From SIAJ01 sp036266155 (GTDB taxonomy: Bacteria; Planctomycetota; Planctomycetia; Gemmatales; Gemmataceae), in contig DATANR010000011.1 of NCBI GenBank assembly GCA_036266155.1, forward strand, positions 1 through 34,267: 34,267 bases of DNA. The letters run 5' to 3'. The notes beneath the pieces were generated by a model. It made no database searches, was not told where the DNA came from, and worked only from the letters and a program-made list of their open reading frames with translations. Made by a program: the position numbers and the translations under genes. Positions 8,204 to 16,762 of this stretch are shown here, piece after piece; the stretch's first letter is position 1; every line of letters starts with the position of its first letter.

Positions 8204-9331
8204 TCACTTCGCCACTCCAAACGTATACACCGTATCGTGCGAATACGTCTTGCCCGGCTCCAGCACCACGCTCGGGAATTCCTTGTGGTTGATGGAATCC
8301 GGGTAGTGCTGGGTCTCTAGGCAGAATCCGCCGTATTGTTTGTACTTCACCCCACCTTTGCCTTTCTGTTTGCCATCCAGGAAGTTGCCAGTGTAGAACT
8401 GGACGCCCGGCTCGGTCGTCGTGACCGTCATCATGCGGCCTGACTTTGGTTCGGTGACCGTGGCGCACGGCCGTAACTTGCCCGCCGTGCCCTTGAGCAC
8501 GTAGTTCAAGTCAAACCCCTGCGGATCGGCCTTGATCTCCTTGATGTGCGTGCCGATGGCCGTCGGCGACGTGAAGTCGAACGGCGTACCTTTCACGTCG
8601 TCAATCTTGCCCGTCGGGATCAGCGTGTCATCGGCCGGCGTGTAGCCATCGGCCTCGATTTGCATCATGTGATCGAGAATCGTGCCCGAGTCGTGGCCGC
8701 CAAGATTGAAGTAGCAGTGCTGGGTCAGGTTGATCGGCGTCGCCTTGTCGGTCGTGGCCTGGTAATGGATGCGCCACTCGTTGCTGTCGTTAAGGATGTA
8801 GGTGACGGTTGACTTCAGCGTGCCGGGGTAGCCCTCTTCACCGTCCTTGCTCGTGTACTCCAGCGTGAGCATGCAAACGCCGCCGCGGAAGTTCGAATTC
8901 GCCTTCCACACCTTCTTGTCGAACCCCTCCTTGCCGCCATGCAAATGGTTGGGCCCGTTGTTCGTGGCCAGCGTATATTCCTTGCCGTCCAGCGTGAACT
9001 TGCCCTTGGCAATGCGATTGGCGACGCGGCCAGCGATGGCGCCGAAGAATGGATGGCCGTCGAGGTACTCTTCCAGGTTCGAGCAGCCGAGGCAGATGTC
9101 GGCAAATTTGCCATCCTTGTCGGGCGTGTGAATCTCGGTGACGATACCACCGAGCGTGATCACTTTCATGGTGATCCCGTTCTTGTTCGTCAGCGTGAAT
9201 TCTTGGACCGCGGTTCCATCCGGCATTTTGCCGTACAGCTTTTGCGTAATTCCGGCCTTGTTAATTCCTTCAGCGTTGATCATGGCGGCAGCACTCAGGG
9301 TGATGATCAGAGTTGCGAACAACTTCCGCAT
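8204..9331 (-). CDS. galM: Aldose 1-epimerase (mutarotase), exported
   Basis: A 375-residue galactose mutarotase, interconverting alpha and beta anomers of aldoses. The conserved residues are present: Asn-Arg near 105-106, NHLHGG (128-133) with His131, TQHCYFNLGG (203-212) with His205 as the general acid, and FCLETQHYP (336-344) with Glu339 as the base. The first 21 residues form a signal peptide, so the enzyme is likely periplasmic. ATG 9331 was chosen over an upstream in-frame start because it begins exactly at the signal peptide. No purine-rich ribosome-binding site precedes it. It is the last gene of the minus-strand run, 69 nt after the sarcosine-oxidase-like gene. A TATAAC on the minus strand at 9371-9376 could be part of its own promoter. 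Confidence 0.92.
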   Translation of the reverse strand: MRKLFATLIITLSAAAMINAEGINKAGITQKLYGKMPDGTAVQEFTLTNKNGITMKVITLGGIVTEIHTPDKDGKFADICLGCSNLEEYLDGHPFFGAIAGRVANRIAKGKFTLDGKEYTLATNNGPNHLHGGKEGFDKKVWKANSNFRGGVCMLTLEYTSKDGEEGYPGTLKSTVTYILNDSNEWRIHYQATTDKATPINLTQHCYFNLGGHDSGTILDHMMQIEADGYTPADDTLIPTGKIDDVKGTPFDFTSPTAIGTHIKEIKADPQGFDLNYVLKGTAGKLRPCATVTEPKSGRMMTVTTTEPGVQFYTGNFLDGKQKGKGGVKYKQYGGFCLETQHYPDSINHKEFPSVVLEPGKTYSHDTVYTFGVAK

Positions 9332-9400
9332 GGAGAGGGCCCTCGTTCGATGTGGATCTGAATGGCAGTTGTTATAGGCAGCGCGGTCAATCCGCAATCC

Positions 9401-10531
9401 TTACCACCGTCCGAAGCGGAACATCTCGATGTTCCATTGGGTCTGACGACGGTCGACCAGGTCCGAGAGAATCTCGCCGACGACCGGTGCAAACTTGAAA
9501 CCATGGCCCGAAAAGCCGCCCGCAACGGCCACATTGGGATATTCGGGATGGAGGCCCATAAGGAAGTGTCGATCTGGCGTCAGCGTGTAAATGCACGTCT
9601 TTCCGGCCGTTCGCGGGCCATTCGCATCCGGAATGTGCTTGGCGAGGAAATCGCGTACGGGAGCTTCGTCCGCGGGCGACACGTCGCCATTCAACTCACT
9701 CGGCGAAGTCATTTCGGGAGCACCATAATGCCGCGCAACTTTGAGACCACGCGCGTCGATGGCGGGCAAGCCGTAGAACGGACCACCGGATACCTCGGCC
9801 AGAAAGATCGGCATGAGGTCGCGACGAAAAGCGGCGAGGTCGGTTGTCTCGAACCACAGCATCGTCTGCCGCATGACGCGAAGCTGTTGGCCGACATTGC
9901 CGAGCATTTGCCCCGCCCATGGGCCCGCCGTGATGACAAGGTTGGCGGCATGATACGTGTCTCGAACAGTGGTGACGCGGACACTTCCCGATTCAACGCG
10001 CCACTCCGTGACTGGCTCTTCCGGATGAATGGATACGCCCAGCTCGCGCGCGGAATCCAAATGAGCGCGGACACAATCCTCGACATAGAGAAAGCCAGCA
10101 TCGTGCTCGAGCACGCCGGCGTATCCATCGTCGAAGCAAAACTGCGGGAATTGATGGCGAAGTTCGATCGGCGACAGTCGCTCAACAGCCAAACCATGCT
10201 CGTGCGCGGCGGCCAACACACCGCTGACGACCTCGCCTTCCGGCGGACCGATGCCGATGCAGGCGCACTCGGTCAACAAATGCCGGCCGGTCCGTTGCTC
10301 CAGGTCGTACCAGCGCTCGAACGATCGGCGCACCAGCGGCACATAAGCAGGATGTTCGTAGTAGGCCCGACGGATGATCCGCGTGTGGCCATGCGAACTG
10401 CCACGCTCGTGGACGAGGGGAAACTGCTCGAGCAGCAGGACGCTCCGGCCACGGCGTGCTAGCTCGTAGGCCGCAGCCGAGCCCATCCCGCCGGCGCCGA
10501 TCACGATGACGTCGAATGTTGATCGTGCCAT
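9401..10531 (-). CDS. soxA: FAD-dependent oxidoreductase, monomeric sarcosine oxidase type
   Basis: A 376-residue flavoenzyme of the monomeric sarcosine oxidase/N-methyltryptophan oxidase family (DAO fold), oxidising N-methyl amino acids to formaldehyde, H2O2 and the free amino acid. The FAD dinucleotide motif GAGGMG lies at 12-17, with acidic Glu35 at the end of strand 2. SSHGHTRIIRRAYYEHP (45-61) is the substrate-loop signature of this family. Cys313 in KTCIYTLTPD occupies the position of the cysteine that binds FAD covalently in the known enzymes. Length matches the family (about 370-390). The exact substrate is uncertain. It starts 20 nt after the rnr stop and is probably co-transcribed with it. 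Confidence 0.85.
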   Translation of the reverse strand: MARSTFDVIVIGAGGMGSAAAYELARRGRSVLLLEQFPLVHERGSSHGHTRIIRRAYYEHPAYVPLVRRSFERWYDLEQRTGRHLLTECACIGIGPPEGEVVSGVLAAAHEHGLAVERLSPIELRHQFPQFCFDDGYAGVLEHDAGFLYVEDCVRAHLDSARELGVSIHPEEPVTEWRVESGSVRVTTVRDTYHAANLVITAGPWAGQMLGNVGQQLRVMRQTMLWFETTDLAAFRRDLMPIFLAEVSGGPFYGLPAIDARGLKVARHYGAPEMTSPSELNGDVSPADEAPVRDFLAKHIPDANGPRTAGKTCIYTLTPDRHFLMGLHPEYPNVAVAGGFSGHGFKFAPVVGEILSDLVDRRQTQWNIEMFRFGRW

Positions 10532-10551
10532 GATGGAGACGATTGTAGAAG

Positions 10552-12702
10552 CTACCGGTGGCGTTCGTGCTTGCGCGACCGTGGCCGTTCCGCGATGCGG
10601 AAATCGAGTTGCCGACGCTGCAGATCGACGCGCGCCACCTCCACGGACACGGCGTCGCCGAGCCGGTAACGGTGCCCACGCCGGCGACCTTCGAGAACGT
10701 GTCCGTCGGCGTCGAACTGGTAGTAATCGTCGCCGAGACTGCTGACGTGCACCAGACCTTCAGCGGGAAACTCCGTGCCCTGAGCAAAGAAGCCGTATTC
10801 CGCCACACCGGTGATGACCGCATTGAGCACCTGGCCGAGCCGATCGCTGAGATAAAGCAGGATGCGCAACTTCACCGCTTCGCGTTCTGCCGACTCCGCG
10901 CGGCGCTCGGTCTTGGAGCAGTGCTCAGCAACGTTGCGCAGTTCCTTCAAATCCATGCGCACACGACCCTTGGCCAGCCATTGGCCGAGTTCGCGATGAA
11001 CGACCAGGTCGGGATAGCGGCGAATCGGCGACGTGAAGTGGCAATAGTGATCGCTTGCCAGCGCGAAGTGCTCGTCCTGGTCCGGCGAATAAGTCGCCTG
11101 CTTCAGACTGCGCAACATCGCGTAGTGAACCGCATGCCGCTCGTTCGTTTTTGCGCTGTCGCCAAGTACGCGTTGGAGGTCGAAGCGACTCGGACGACGC
11201 GGCAGCTTGTAATCCAGCGTCCGCGCGAATGTCGCGAACGCCTCCAGTTTGCGGGGGTCCGGAGCCGGGTGAATCCGGCGCAGGAACGGAATCTTGAGAC
11301 GATCGAAATGGCTCGCGACCGCTTCGTTGGCCGCGAGCATGAAGTCTTCAATCAGTTGATGGCTCTCGTCCTGCACCGCGAAGTGGGCGCCGCTGACGTG
11401 GCCCTTCTCGTCGTACTCCAGTTCCGCGGCCGGCATCGACATTTCGAGCGAGCCGCGTCGGGAACGCCGCGCTCGCAGAATCTTCGACAGCGAGCGCATG
11501 TCCTGCAACATGCGAACGATATCGGGCGCGACCCCGCGTGCGATTTCGCCGTGCCGGTATTCGAGAATCGCCTGCACTTGCTCGTAGGTGAAGCGCTTGC
11601 GATTGCGAATCGCACCATTGGCAAACGTTGCCGAGATGGGTTCGCCGTCGGCGGCAAATTCCATGGCGACCGTCTTGACGTAACGCAGCTTCCCTTCTTG
11701 CAGACTCGCGAGACCGTTCGAGATGATTTCGGGGACCATCGGAATGACGCGTTGTGGCAAATAGACGCTCGTGCCGCGTTCGCGGGCCTCGCGATCGATC
11801 GCTCCCCCGGGCGTGATGAAGTGAGCCACGTCCGCGATGTGCACGGTCAACTGCCAGTGACCGGTGTCCGCGTCTTTCGCCAATGAAACGGCGTCGTCGA
11901 AATCCTTGGCGTCGGCCGGGTCGATTGACACGACCAGTTGTCCAGTGAAGTCCTCGCGGCCGCCGAGATTCTGCTCGTCGAACGCGGCAGCCGCGGTACG
12001 TGCTTCTTCCAGCGCCTCTTCGGAAAACTTGTCGGGTATGCCGAGCGCCCGCACGACGGCCGTGGTGTCGACTTTCGGATCGCCGGCGCGGCCAAGGACC
12101 TCGACGACTGCCCCCTCGCCGCGCTCCATCGCGGTCGGGAAGCGGATCATCTCGACGACGACCTTGTCGTTGGTTTTCGCTCCTTTGACGCGCGCATCGG
12201 CGACGGCGACGCTGTGCGTGAAAATCTGGCCATCGACGCGGACGAAACCGGCGCCGTCGCGTTCGAAATAGGTGCCGACGAACTGACGAGTAGCGCGCGA
12301 AACGATCGTGCGCACCTCGGCGGCGCCGTCGTTCGTGCGCGACGCTTTGCGGCGAACGGCGATCTCCACCTCGTCGCCGCTCGCTGCATCGCCGGCCAGA
12401 TGATCGGGGACGTGATACTCGTGCGGCGGCAATCCCTCGGCGTTCGCGACGCGCACAACGCCGTCGCCATCCTTGAGGCGCTTAAACGTTCCCGTGGCAC
12501 GCGGCAACGAAGCGGCGGGTCGAATCGTGTCGTTCTTGCCGAGAACCGCCTTGCCTTCGCGCATCAGCGCTTTCAATGCACTGCGAAATTCGCGCGACGA
12601 GGTTTCGGCAAGGCCGAGCTTGCGCGCGAGCGCCTTGGCGGTCATCGGCTGGTACGACTTTTTCGCGAGGGCGGCGAGGATCAGGGCCGCGATGTCCGGC
12701 AT
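10552..12702 (-). CDS. rnr: Ribonuclease R (3'-5' exoribonuclease, RNB family)
   Basis: A 716-residue RNase II/R-family enzyme that degrades structured RNA 3' to 5'. Order of domains: an N-terminal winged helix (about 1-60), two cold-shock OB folds (about 70-200), the RNB catalytic domain beginning with SIDPADAKDFDDAVS (259-273, four metal-binding Asp), and a C-terminal S1 domain ending about residue 705. The long Lys-rich tail of the E. coli enzyme is absent; the protein ends in a short Arg/Lys/His stretch. The winged helix and length favour RNase R over RNase II. Its ATG lies 3 nt after the stop of the YhaM-like exoribonuclease gene, so the two nucleases are almost certainly one operon. Confidence 0.93.
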   Translation of the reverse strand: MPDIAALILAALAKKSYQPMTAKALARKLGLAETSSREFRSALKALMREGKAVLGKNDTIRPAASLPRATGTFKRLKDGDGVVRVANAEGLPPHEYHVPDHLAGDAASGDEVEIAVRRKASRTNDGAAEVRTIVSRATRQFVGTYFERDGAGFVRVDGQIFTHSVAVADARVKGAKTNDKVVVEMIRFPTAMERGEGAVVEVLGRAGDPKVDTTAVVRALGIPDKFSEEALEEARTAAAAFDEQNLGGREDFTGQLVVSIDPADAKDFDDAVSLAKDADTGHWQLTVHIADVAHFITPGGAIDREARERGTSVYLPQRVIPMVPEIISNGLASLQEGKLRYVKTVAMEFAADGEPISATFANGAIRNRKRFTYEQVQAILEYRHGEIARGVAPDIVRMLQDMRSLSKILRARRSRRGSLEMSMPAAELEYDEKGHVSGAHFAVQDESHQLIEDFMLAANEAVASHFDRLKIPFLRRIHPAPDPRKLEAFATFARTLDYKLPRRPSRFDLQRVLGDSAKTNERHAVHYAMLRSLKQATYSPDQDEHFALASDHYCHFTSPIRRYPDLVVHRELGQWLAKGRVRMDLKELRNVAEHCSKTERRAESAEREAVKLRILLYLSDRLGQVLNAVITGVAEYGFFAQGTEFPAEGLVHVSSLGDDYYQFDADGHVLEGRRRGHRYRLGDAVSVEVARVDLQRRQLDFRIAERPRSRKHERHR

Positions 12703-12705
12703 GGG

Positions 12706-13695
12706 TCAGTCCGTGTCGTCGGCGGCCGCCGGGTTGCGACCACCCTTGTAAAGCCGTCGACCGATGGCTGAGTTAAAGGGAGTCCACGCCGAGTGGCCCC
12801 GGTCGTCCGCGATCTCCCGCAAGGCAATCGTGATGCGTGAATCGAGCAGATCGATCGTGTGCAAGGCGACCGCTTCCGGCGTCATCGGCACCTTCGGGCT
12901 GCCGAACGCGGCCTCGCCGTGGTGGCTCAGAATCAAGTGCTTCAAGCGAAGGAGCGTTTCCGCCGGGAATGGTTCGCCGGTCAGATCGGGCACGCGCCGC
13001 GCCTTGTCCGCGAGCATTTCGATGCCGATCGTCAAGTGTCCGAGGAGTTGGCCCTCGTCGCTATAAGCAAACGTGCGACCGTAACTCAGCTCACGCGTTT
13101 TGCCGCTGTCGTGAAGAAAGACCCCCATGATGACGAGGTCGCGATTCACCTCCGGGTAGAGCGGCAAAATCTTCTCGGCCACGTCCATCATGGTGACGAC
13201 GTGTTCGAGCAAGCCGCCGATATACGCATGGTGAACCTTCACACCAGCCGGGCAACGGGCGAAGCCGCGCATGAAGTCGTCGTCGATGAAGTAGGACTCG
13301 GCCAGCGCCCGAAGATGCGGATCGCTGATTTTGCGCACCATGCCCTTGAGGCGTTCCAGCAGCTTGCTGACGTCGTGCTTCGTGTGCGGCAGAAACTCGG
13401 TCAACTCGACCTTGTTCGAATCGAACTTGTCGAGAGCTGTCGCGATCAGTTGCAGCGAGCCCTGAAAGAGCTGCACCTTGCCCTTCACCAGCAGAAAATC
13501 GCCGGTCTCGAACGACTTGAAGAGCGGTTCGCCGGCGTTCCACATGCGGGCGCTGATGTTGCCAGACCGATCACCGAGATCGAGCTGGATGTACTGGTTG
13601 CCGTTCTTGTTGGCGCGGAGTTGTTTGTCGACAACCAGGTAAACCTCATCAACATTTTCCCCATCGGCCAGTTGGTTGACGAACCGGCGTGTCAT
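12706..13695 (-). CDS. YhaM-type 3'-5' exoribonuclease (OB fold + HD domain)
   Basis: A 329-residue protein with the two-domain plan of YhaM/CBF1 exoribonucleases. An OB fold with QLRANKNGNQYIQLDLGDRS (25-44) is followed by KGKVQLFQGSLQL. Then comes an HD phosphohydrolase domain with HHAYIGGLLEH (155-165), the diagnostic HDSGK (195-199) and a later LSHHGEAAFGSP. Together these provide the metal ligands of a metal-dependent RNase. The family trims RNA 3' ends and is best known from Gram-positive bacteria. The frame is open well upstream, but ATG 13695 starts at the OB fold and gives the usual length of about 315-330. It lies 17 nt after the DUF393 gene and 3 nt before rnr. Confidence 0.87.
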   Translation of the reverse strand: MTRRFVNQLADGENVDEVYLVVDKQLRANKNGNQYIQLDLGDRSGNISARMWNAGEPLFKSFETGDFLLVKGKVQLFQGSLQLIATALDKFDSNKVELTEFLPHTKHDVSKLLERLKGMVRKISDPHLRALAESYFIDDDFMRGFARCPAGVKVHHAYIGGLLEHVVTMMDVAEKILPLYPEVNRDLVIMGVFLHDSGKTRELSYGRTFAYSDEGQLLGHLTIGIEMLADKARRVPDLTGEPFPAETLLRLKHLILSHHGEAAFGSPKVPMTPEAVALHTIDLLDSRITIALREIADDRGHSAWTPFNSAIGRRLYKGGRNPAAADDTD

Positions 13696-13712
13696 TGCGC
13701 TTCTCCATGCGA

Positions 13713-14117
13713 TCACTTTGTCTTCGGAGGAATGGTACAGACACCGTCGTGGCATGGCACGAGATGGAAGCGGTTCCGGGCGATCCAAAGATAGGCGCGC
13801 TGGCCGAGACGAGCCATGCCGGGAACGAACAGCAGCGGGTACAACGGCCACATCACCGGCAACCGCCCCGCAATCCAGCGGACCGCCCGGAAGCCAGAGA
13901 GAGCGGTCCGGCGATTTGGCAACAGGACGTGCATCTCCTGCGTCATGCGTTCGGGGTCGAGATGGGCCGCGTTCGCGGGAATGTGCGCGGCATCGCGGCA
14001 ATTGTGGAATTGCAAGCGATGCAGCCAATCGAGGCGCCGCAGGATCGACGTGGTCTTCCGGCACATTGGGCAGTCGCCATCGTATAGGACCACCGCCTTG
14101 TGCGACGCGCCATCCAT
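13713..14117 (-). CDS. DCC-family thiol-disulfide-type protein (DUF393)
   Basis: A 134-residue DUF393 protein. The family motif YDGDCPMC (residues 12-19) contains a CxxC pair, Cys16 and Cys19, on a thioredoxin-like fold, which suggests redox activity that has not been proven for most members. One hydrophobic segment, about residues 86-105, is common in the family. The start is fixed by the minus-strand GAGGGGG at 14126-14132, 8 nt before ATG 14117. An alternative ATG at 14147 would add ten acidic residues and has no such site. It is the first gene of the minus-strand run that continues with the two exoribonucleases; the functional link is unclear. Confidence 0.82.
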   Translation of the reverse strand: MDGASHKAVVLYDGDCPMCRKTTSILRRLDWLHRLQFHNCRDAAHIPANAAHLDPERMTQEMHVLLPNRRTALSGFRAVRWIAGRLPVMWPLYPLLFVPGMARLGQRAYLWIARNRFHLVPCHDGVCTIPPKTK

Positions 14118-14125
14118 TTCGATGT

Positions 14126-14132
14126 CCCCCTC
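14126..14132 (-). promoter_or_regulatory. Ribosome-binding site of the DUF393 gene
   Basis: GAGGGGG read on the minus strand, 8 nt before ATG 14117. It decides between that start and ATG 14147, which has no comparable site. Confidence 0.65.
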
Positions 14133-14377
14133 GTCTACCAGCCCCATGCAAAGTGCGTTTCGTTCACAAACACACACCCCCCGGAAACGTAATTTCATGC
14201 CACAAATGAAAAACTCATAAGTTGAACAGAAAGCCAATCTTACGTCACTTTCTGCTCCGATTCTCTGGCTGCCGGATTCGATTCCAAGACACATTCCGAG
14301 CGCCCGGAAACGAATCTAGTGGGACAAGAACGCCAAGAGAATCTCGCACACCCATCCAGGGAACTAACCGCAGGGGC

Positions 14378-14408
14378 TTGCTCCCAATCACCGATCACTG
14401 GCTAGAAT
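14378..14408 (+). promoter_or_regulatory. Candidate promoter of panB
   Basis: TTGCTC (14378-14383) and TAGAAT (14403-14408), spaced 19 nt, which is longer than ideal. The -10 matches five of six consensus positions. Transcription would start near 14415, just before the GAGGTGAGG ribosome-binding site at 14412-14420, so the spacing is tight and the call is tentative. Confidence 0.3.
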
Positions 14409-14431
14409 GGCGAGGTGAGGTTCCCACTCCT

Positions 14432-15241
14432 ATGAGCATTCCTCCGACCAAACCCAAACCCGTGACGGTGCCGGACTTTCTGTCCGCCCGGTCGCGCGGT
14501 GTGCGCCTGTCGGTCCTGACCGGATACGACTATTCATTTGCGCGCCTACTGGACGAGGCCGGCGTCGACGCCATCCTTGTTGGCGACTCGCTTGGCATGG
14601 TCGTGCAAGGCCACGCGACCGCGTTGCCGGTCACTTTGGAAGAAGTGATCTACCACACGCGGTGCGTCGCCCGCGGCACAAATCGGGCGATGATTATCTC
14701 AGACTTGCCGTTTATGACGTTTCAACTGAGTCCGATTCAGGCCCTCGAAAGTGCCGGCCGGCTGGTCAAGGAAGGTGGAGCGCACGCCGTTAAGCTCGAA
14801 GGCGGCGAACGCACGGCCGAAGCGATCGCGGCCATCGTTCGGGCGGACATACCGGTTGTCGGGCACGTGGGCATGACGCCGCAATCGGTTCATGCCTTCG
14901 GCGGATTCAAGGTGCAACGTGCGGAAGAGCGAATCTTGGCCGACGCCAAGGCCGTGGAGCAAGCGGGAGCTTTTGCGCTGGTCGTCGAGTGTGTGCCTTC
15001 CGAGTTGGCAAAGCGAATCACGCATTCGATCAACATCCCGACCATCGGCATCGGCGCCGGGCTGCATTGCGACGGGCAAGTGCTGGTGCTGCAAGACATG
15101 CTCGGACTGTACGGTGACCTGCGGCCAAGGTTTGTCAAACGCTTCGCCGAGGCCGGGACGCAGATTCGCGAGGCCGTGCAAGCCTATTGTCGCGAGGTGC
15201 GCGAAGGCCGCTTCCCGGATGCGACGCATTCATTTCAATAG
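14432..15241 (+). CDS. panB: 3-methyl-2-oxobutanoate hydroxymethyltransferase
   Basis: A 269-residue ketopantoate hydroxymethyltransferase, the first committed step of pantothenate and coenzyme A synthesis. It transfers a hydroxymethyl group from methylene-tetrahydrofolate to 2-oxoisovalerate. Seen: TGYDYSFARLLDEAG (30-44), VGDSLGMVVQGH (50-61) with metal-binding Asp52, ISDLPFMTF (89-97) with Asp91, KLEGG (121-125), GHVGMTPQ (144-151), the catalytic Glu186 in VVECVP, and GIGAG near 207. Length is typical (about 260-280). GAGGTGAGG at 14412-14420 supports ATG 14432. panC and panD are not in the window. Its 3' end overlaps the convergent HAD gene by 12 nt. Confidence 0.96.
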   Translation: MSIPPTKPKPVTVPDFLSARSRGVRLSVLTGYDYSFARLLDEAGVDAILVGDSLGMVVQGHATALPVTLEEVIYHTRCVARGTNRAMIISDLPFMTFQLSPIQALESAGRLVKEGGAHAVKLEGGERTAEAIAAIVRADIPVVGHVGMTPQSVHAFGGFKVQRAEERILADAKAVEQAGAFALVVECVPSELAKRITHSINIPTIGIGAGLHCDGQVLVLQDMLGLYGDLRPRFVKRFAEAGTQIREAVQAYCREVREGRFPDATHSFQ

Positions 15242-15901
15242 CGCCAACACATCGTCCGCCGTGATCTCCGTAAAGCACTTCACCACCCTATCCGCTCCCG
15301 CAGCCTTCAGCTTCTCCGCCGGATGATGGCCGACGAACGTGACGCCGACGCATTTCATGCCGCCGGCTCTCGCAGCCTCGACGCCGGCGATGGCATCCTC
15401 GAGCACGACACAACGGCTTGGCGAAACACCAAGCCGTGAGGCCGCGACCAGGAATACTTCCGGATCGGGTTTGCCACGCTGCGTGTCTTCCATGCCGACA
15501 ATGGCGTCGAAGTAGCGCTTGCTCTCGGTGATGCGCAGAACCAAATCGAGGTTGCCGCCCGGCGCGCTCGACCCAACCGCTTGACGCACGCCGCGGGCTC
15601 GAAAGCCGTCGAGCAGTTCACGCACGCCGGGCAACAGGGCCGTGCCCTGCTCCGCCGCGGAGCGATAATACCCTTCCTTGGTTTCGCCAATCCGGGCAAC
15701 CTCGGCGTCCGTAAAGTCTTCGCGGAACAGAAAGCGAATGATCTCGGGATTGCGGCGACCGAAGGTGGTGGCGAAATCCGCCTGGCTGAATGGCCAGCCC
15801 ATTTCGCCCGCCAGCCGAGCCCAGGCAGCGAAGTGCATCGCGGCCGTATCGACAAGCGTTCCATCCACGTCCCAGATCACGGCCATCGGTTCCGTCGGCA
15901 T
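15230..15901 (-). CDS. HAD-superfamily hydrolase, beta-phosphoglucomutase-like
   Basis: A 223-residue HAD phosphatase of the subfamily with a helical cap (beta-phosphoglucomutase/phosphoglycolate phosphatase type). Motif I is DVDGT (11-15), with nucleophile Asp11 and acid/base Asp13. Motif II is the Ser in VGSSAPGGN, motif III the Lys of RGKPDPEVF, and motif IV VLEDAIAGVEAA. The cap residues between motifs I and II (about 17-90) are helical and of normal size. ATG 15901 was chosen; ATG 15886 is also possible, and a further TTG lies at 15916. The substrate is a small phosphorylated compound, not identifiable from sequence. It is convergent with panB and overlaps it by 12 nt. Confidence 0.88.
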   Translation of the reverse strand: MPTEPMAVIWDVDGTLVDTAAMHFAAWARLAGEMGWPFSQADFATTFGRRNPEIIRFLFREDFTDAEVARIGETKEGYYRSAAEQGTALLPGVRELLDGFRARGVRQAVGSSAPGGNLDLVLRITESKRYFDAIVGMEDTQRGKPDPEVFLVAASRLGVSPSRCVVLEDAIAGVEAARAGGMKCVGVTFVGHHPAEKLKAAGADRVVKCFTEITADDVLALLK

Positions 15902-16021
15902 CGCTCGGCTCCGCAACGTCTTGACGGATATGATCTACGACATGTCGAGAGCCCGACAGCGTTGACAACCCGCAACCAGTCGCTTAGGTTGAGCTAAGGC
16001 CCACTCACAATTCCCGAACGT

Positions 16022-16753
16022 ATGGCAGGTTCGCCAAGCGATTACGAAGCCGACATCCTGGCCGAATGCCAGGAAGCCATCGGCTATACGTTCCAAAAAC
16101 CGGAACTTTTGCGCTCGGCGCTCACGCACACCTCGGGCGCCAACACGCGCCTGGCATCGTTCGAACGGCTTGAGTTTCTCGGCGACGCGGTGCTGGGCCT
16201 CGTTTGCGTGGAGCAACTTTACCGCGGCTTCCCGGAGTATCAGGAAGGCGACATGACCAAGGTCAAGTCGGCCGTTGTGAGCCGGGTGGCGTGCGCGCAG
16301 TTCAGTCAGGAGTTGGGGTTGGGCGAGTTTCTCTTCCTCGGCCGCGGCATGAAGCCGAGCGGCGACTTGCCGTCGAACATGCTGGCCGACGTTTTTGAGT
16401 CCGTGGTCGGCGCCATCTATCTCGACGGCGGCATGGATGCAGTGCAGCCATTCATCGTGCGCTTCCTCAGTCCCGAGATCGACCGCGTTGTCCGCGATGC
16501 GGCGAACAACAATTACAAGTCGCTCTTGCAACAGGTCGCCCAGCGCGAATACGGCGGGACGCCGCGCTATCAGGTGCTGGACGAGCAAGGCCCGGATCAT
16601 CATCGATCGTTCAAGATCGCCGTCATCGTTGGCGGCGAACGCTTTCCCGCCGCGTGGGGACCGAACAAAAAGCAAGCCGAATCGCGGGCCGCTCAGAACG
16701 CGCTTGCCACGATCCAAGGCCAGCCCGTGCCGTACGACTTGGACACGGAATAA
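16022..16753 (+). CDS. rnc: Ribonuclease III
   Basis: A 243-residue RNase III that cuts double-stranded RNA in rRNA maturation and mRNA control. The signature ERLEFLGDAVL (48-58) carries Glu51 and Asp55. The second metal-binding pair is in ADVFESVVGAIYLDGG (about 123-138). The C-terminal dsRNA-binding domain begins near NNNYKSLLQQ (about 160) and ends with KKQAESRAAQNALATI. Length is normal. It stands alone, without the acpP-fabF neighbours common elsewhere. The small zinc-ribbon gene starts 9 nt after its stop. Confidence 0.95.
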   Translation: MAGSPSDYEADILAECQEAIGYTFQKPELLRSALTHTSGANTRLASFERLEFLGDAVLGLVCVEQLYRGFPEYQEGDMTKVKSAVVSRVACAQFSQELGLGEFLFLGRGMKPSGDLPSNMLADVFESVVGAIYLDGGMDAVQPFIVRFLSPEIDRVVRDAANNNYKSLLQQVAQREYGGTPRYQVLDEQGPDHHRSFKIAVIVGGERFPAAWGPNKKQAESRAAQNALATIQGQPVPYDLDTE

Positions 16754-16762
16754 CCCGAGCCA

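Larger units (their letters stand above)
14118..14431. other. Divergent intergenic region between DUF393 and panB
   Basis: A 314-nt gene-free stretch that must carry promoters for two divergent units. It is richer in A/T than the coding DNA, most clearly at 14185-14245. It contains CCGGAAACG twice (near 14176 and 14306). A promoter candidate for panB is listed separately. I could not identify a convincing -35/-10 pair for the DUF393-yhaM-rnr side, nor any riboswitch or RNA gene. Confidence 0.5.

Noticed and set aside
10558..11886. A 442-codon plus-strand frame opposite rnr
   Set aside because: It mirrors the codon pattern of RNase R and has no protein-like motif.
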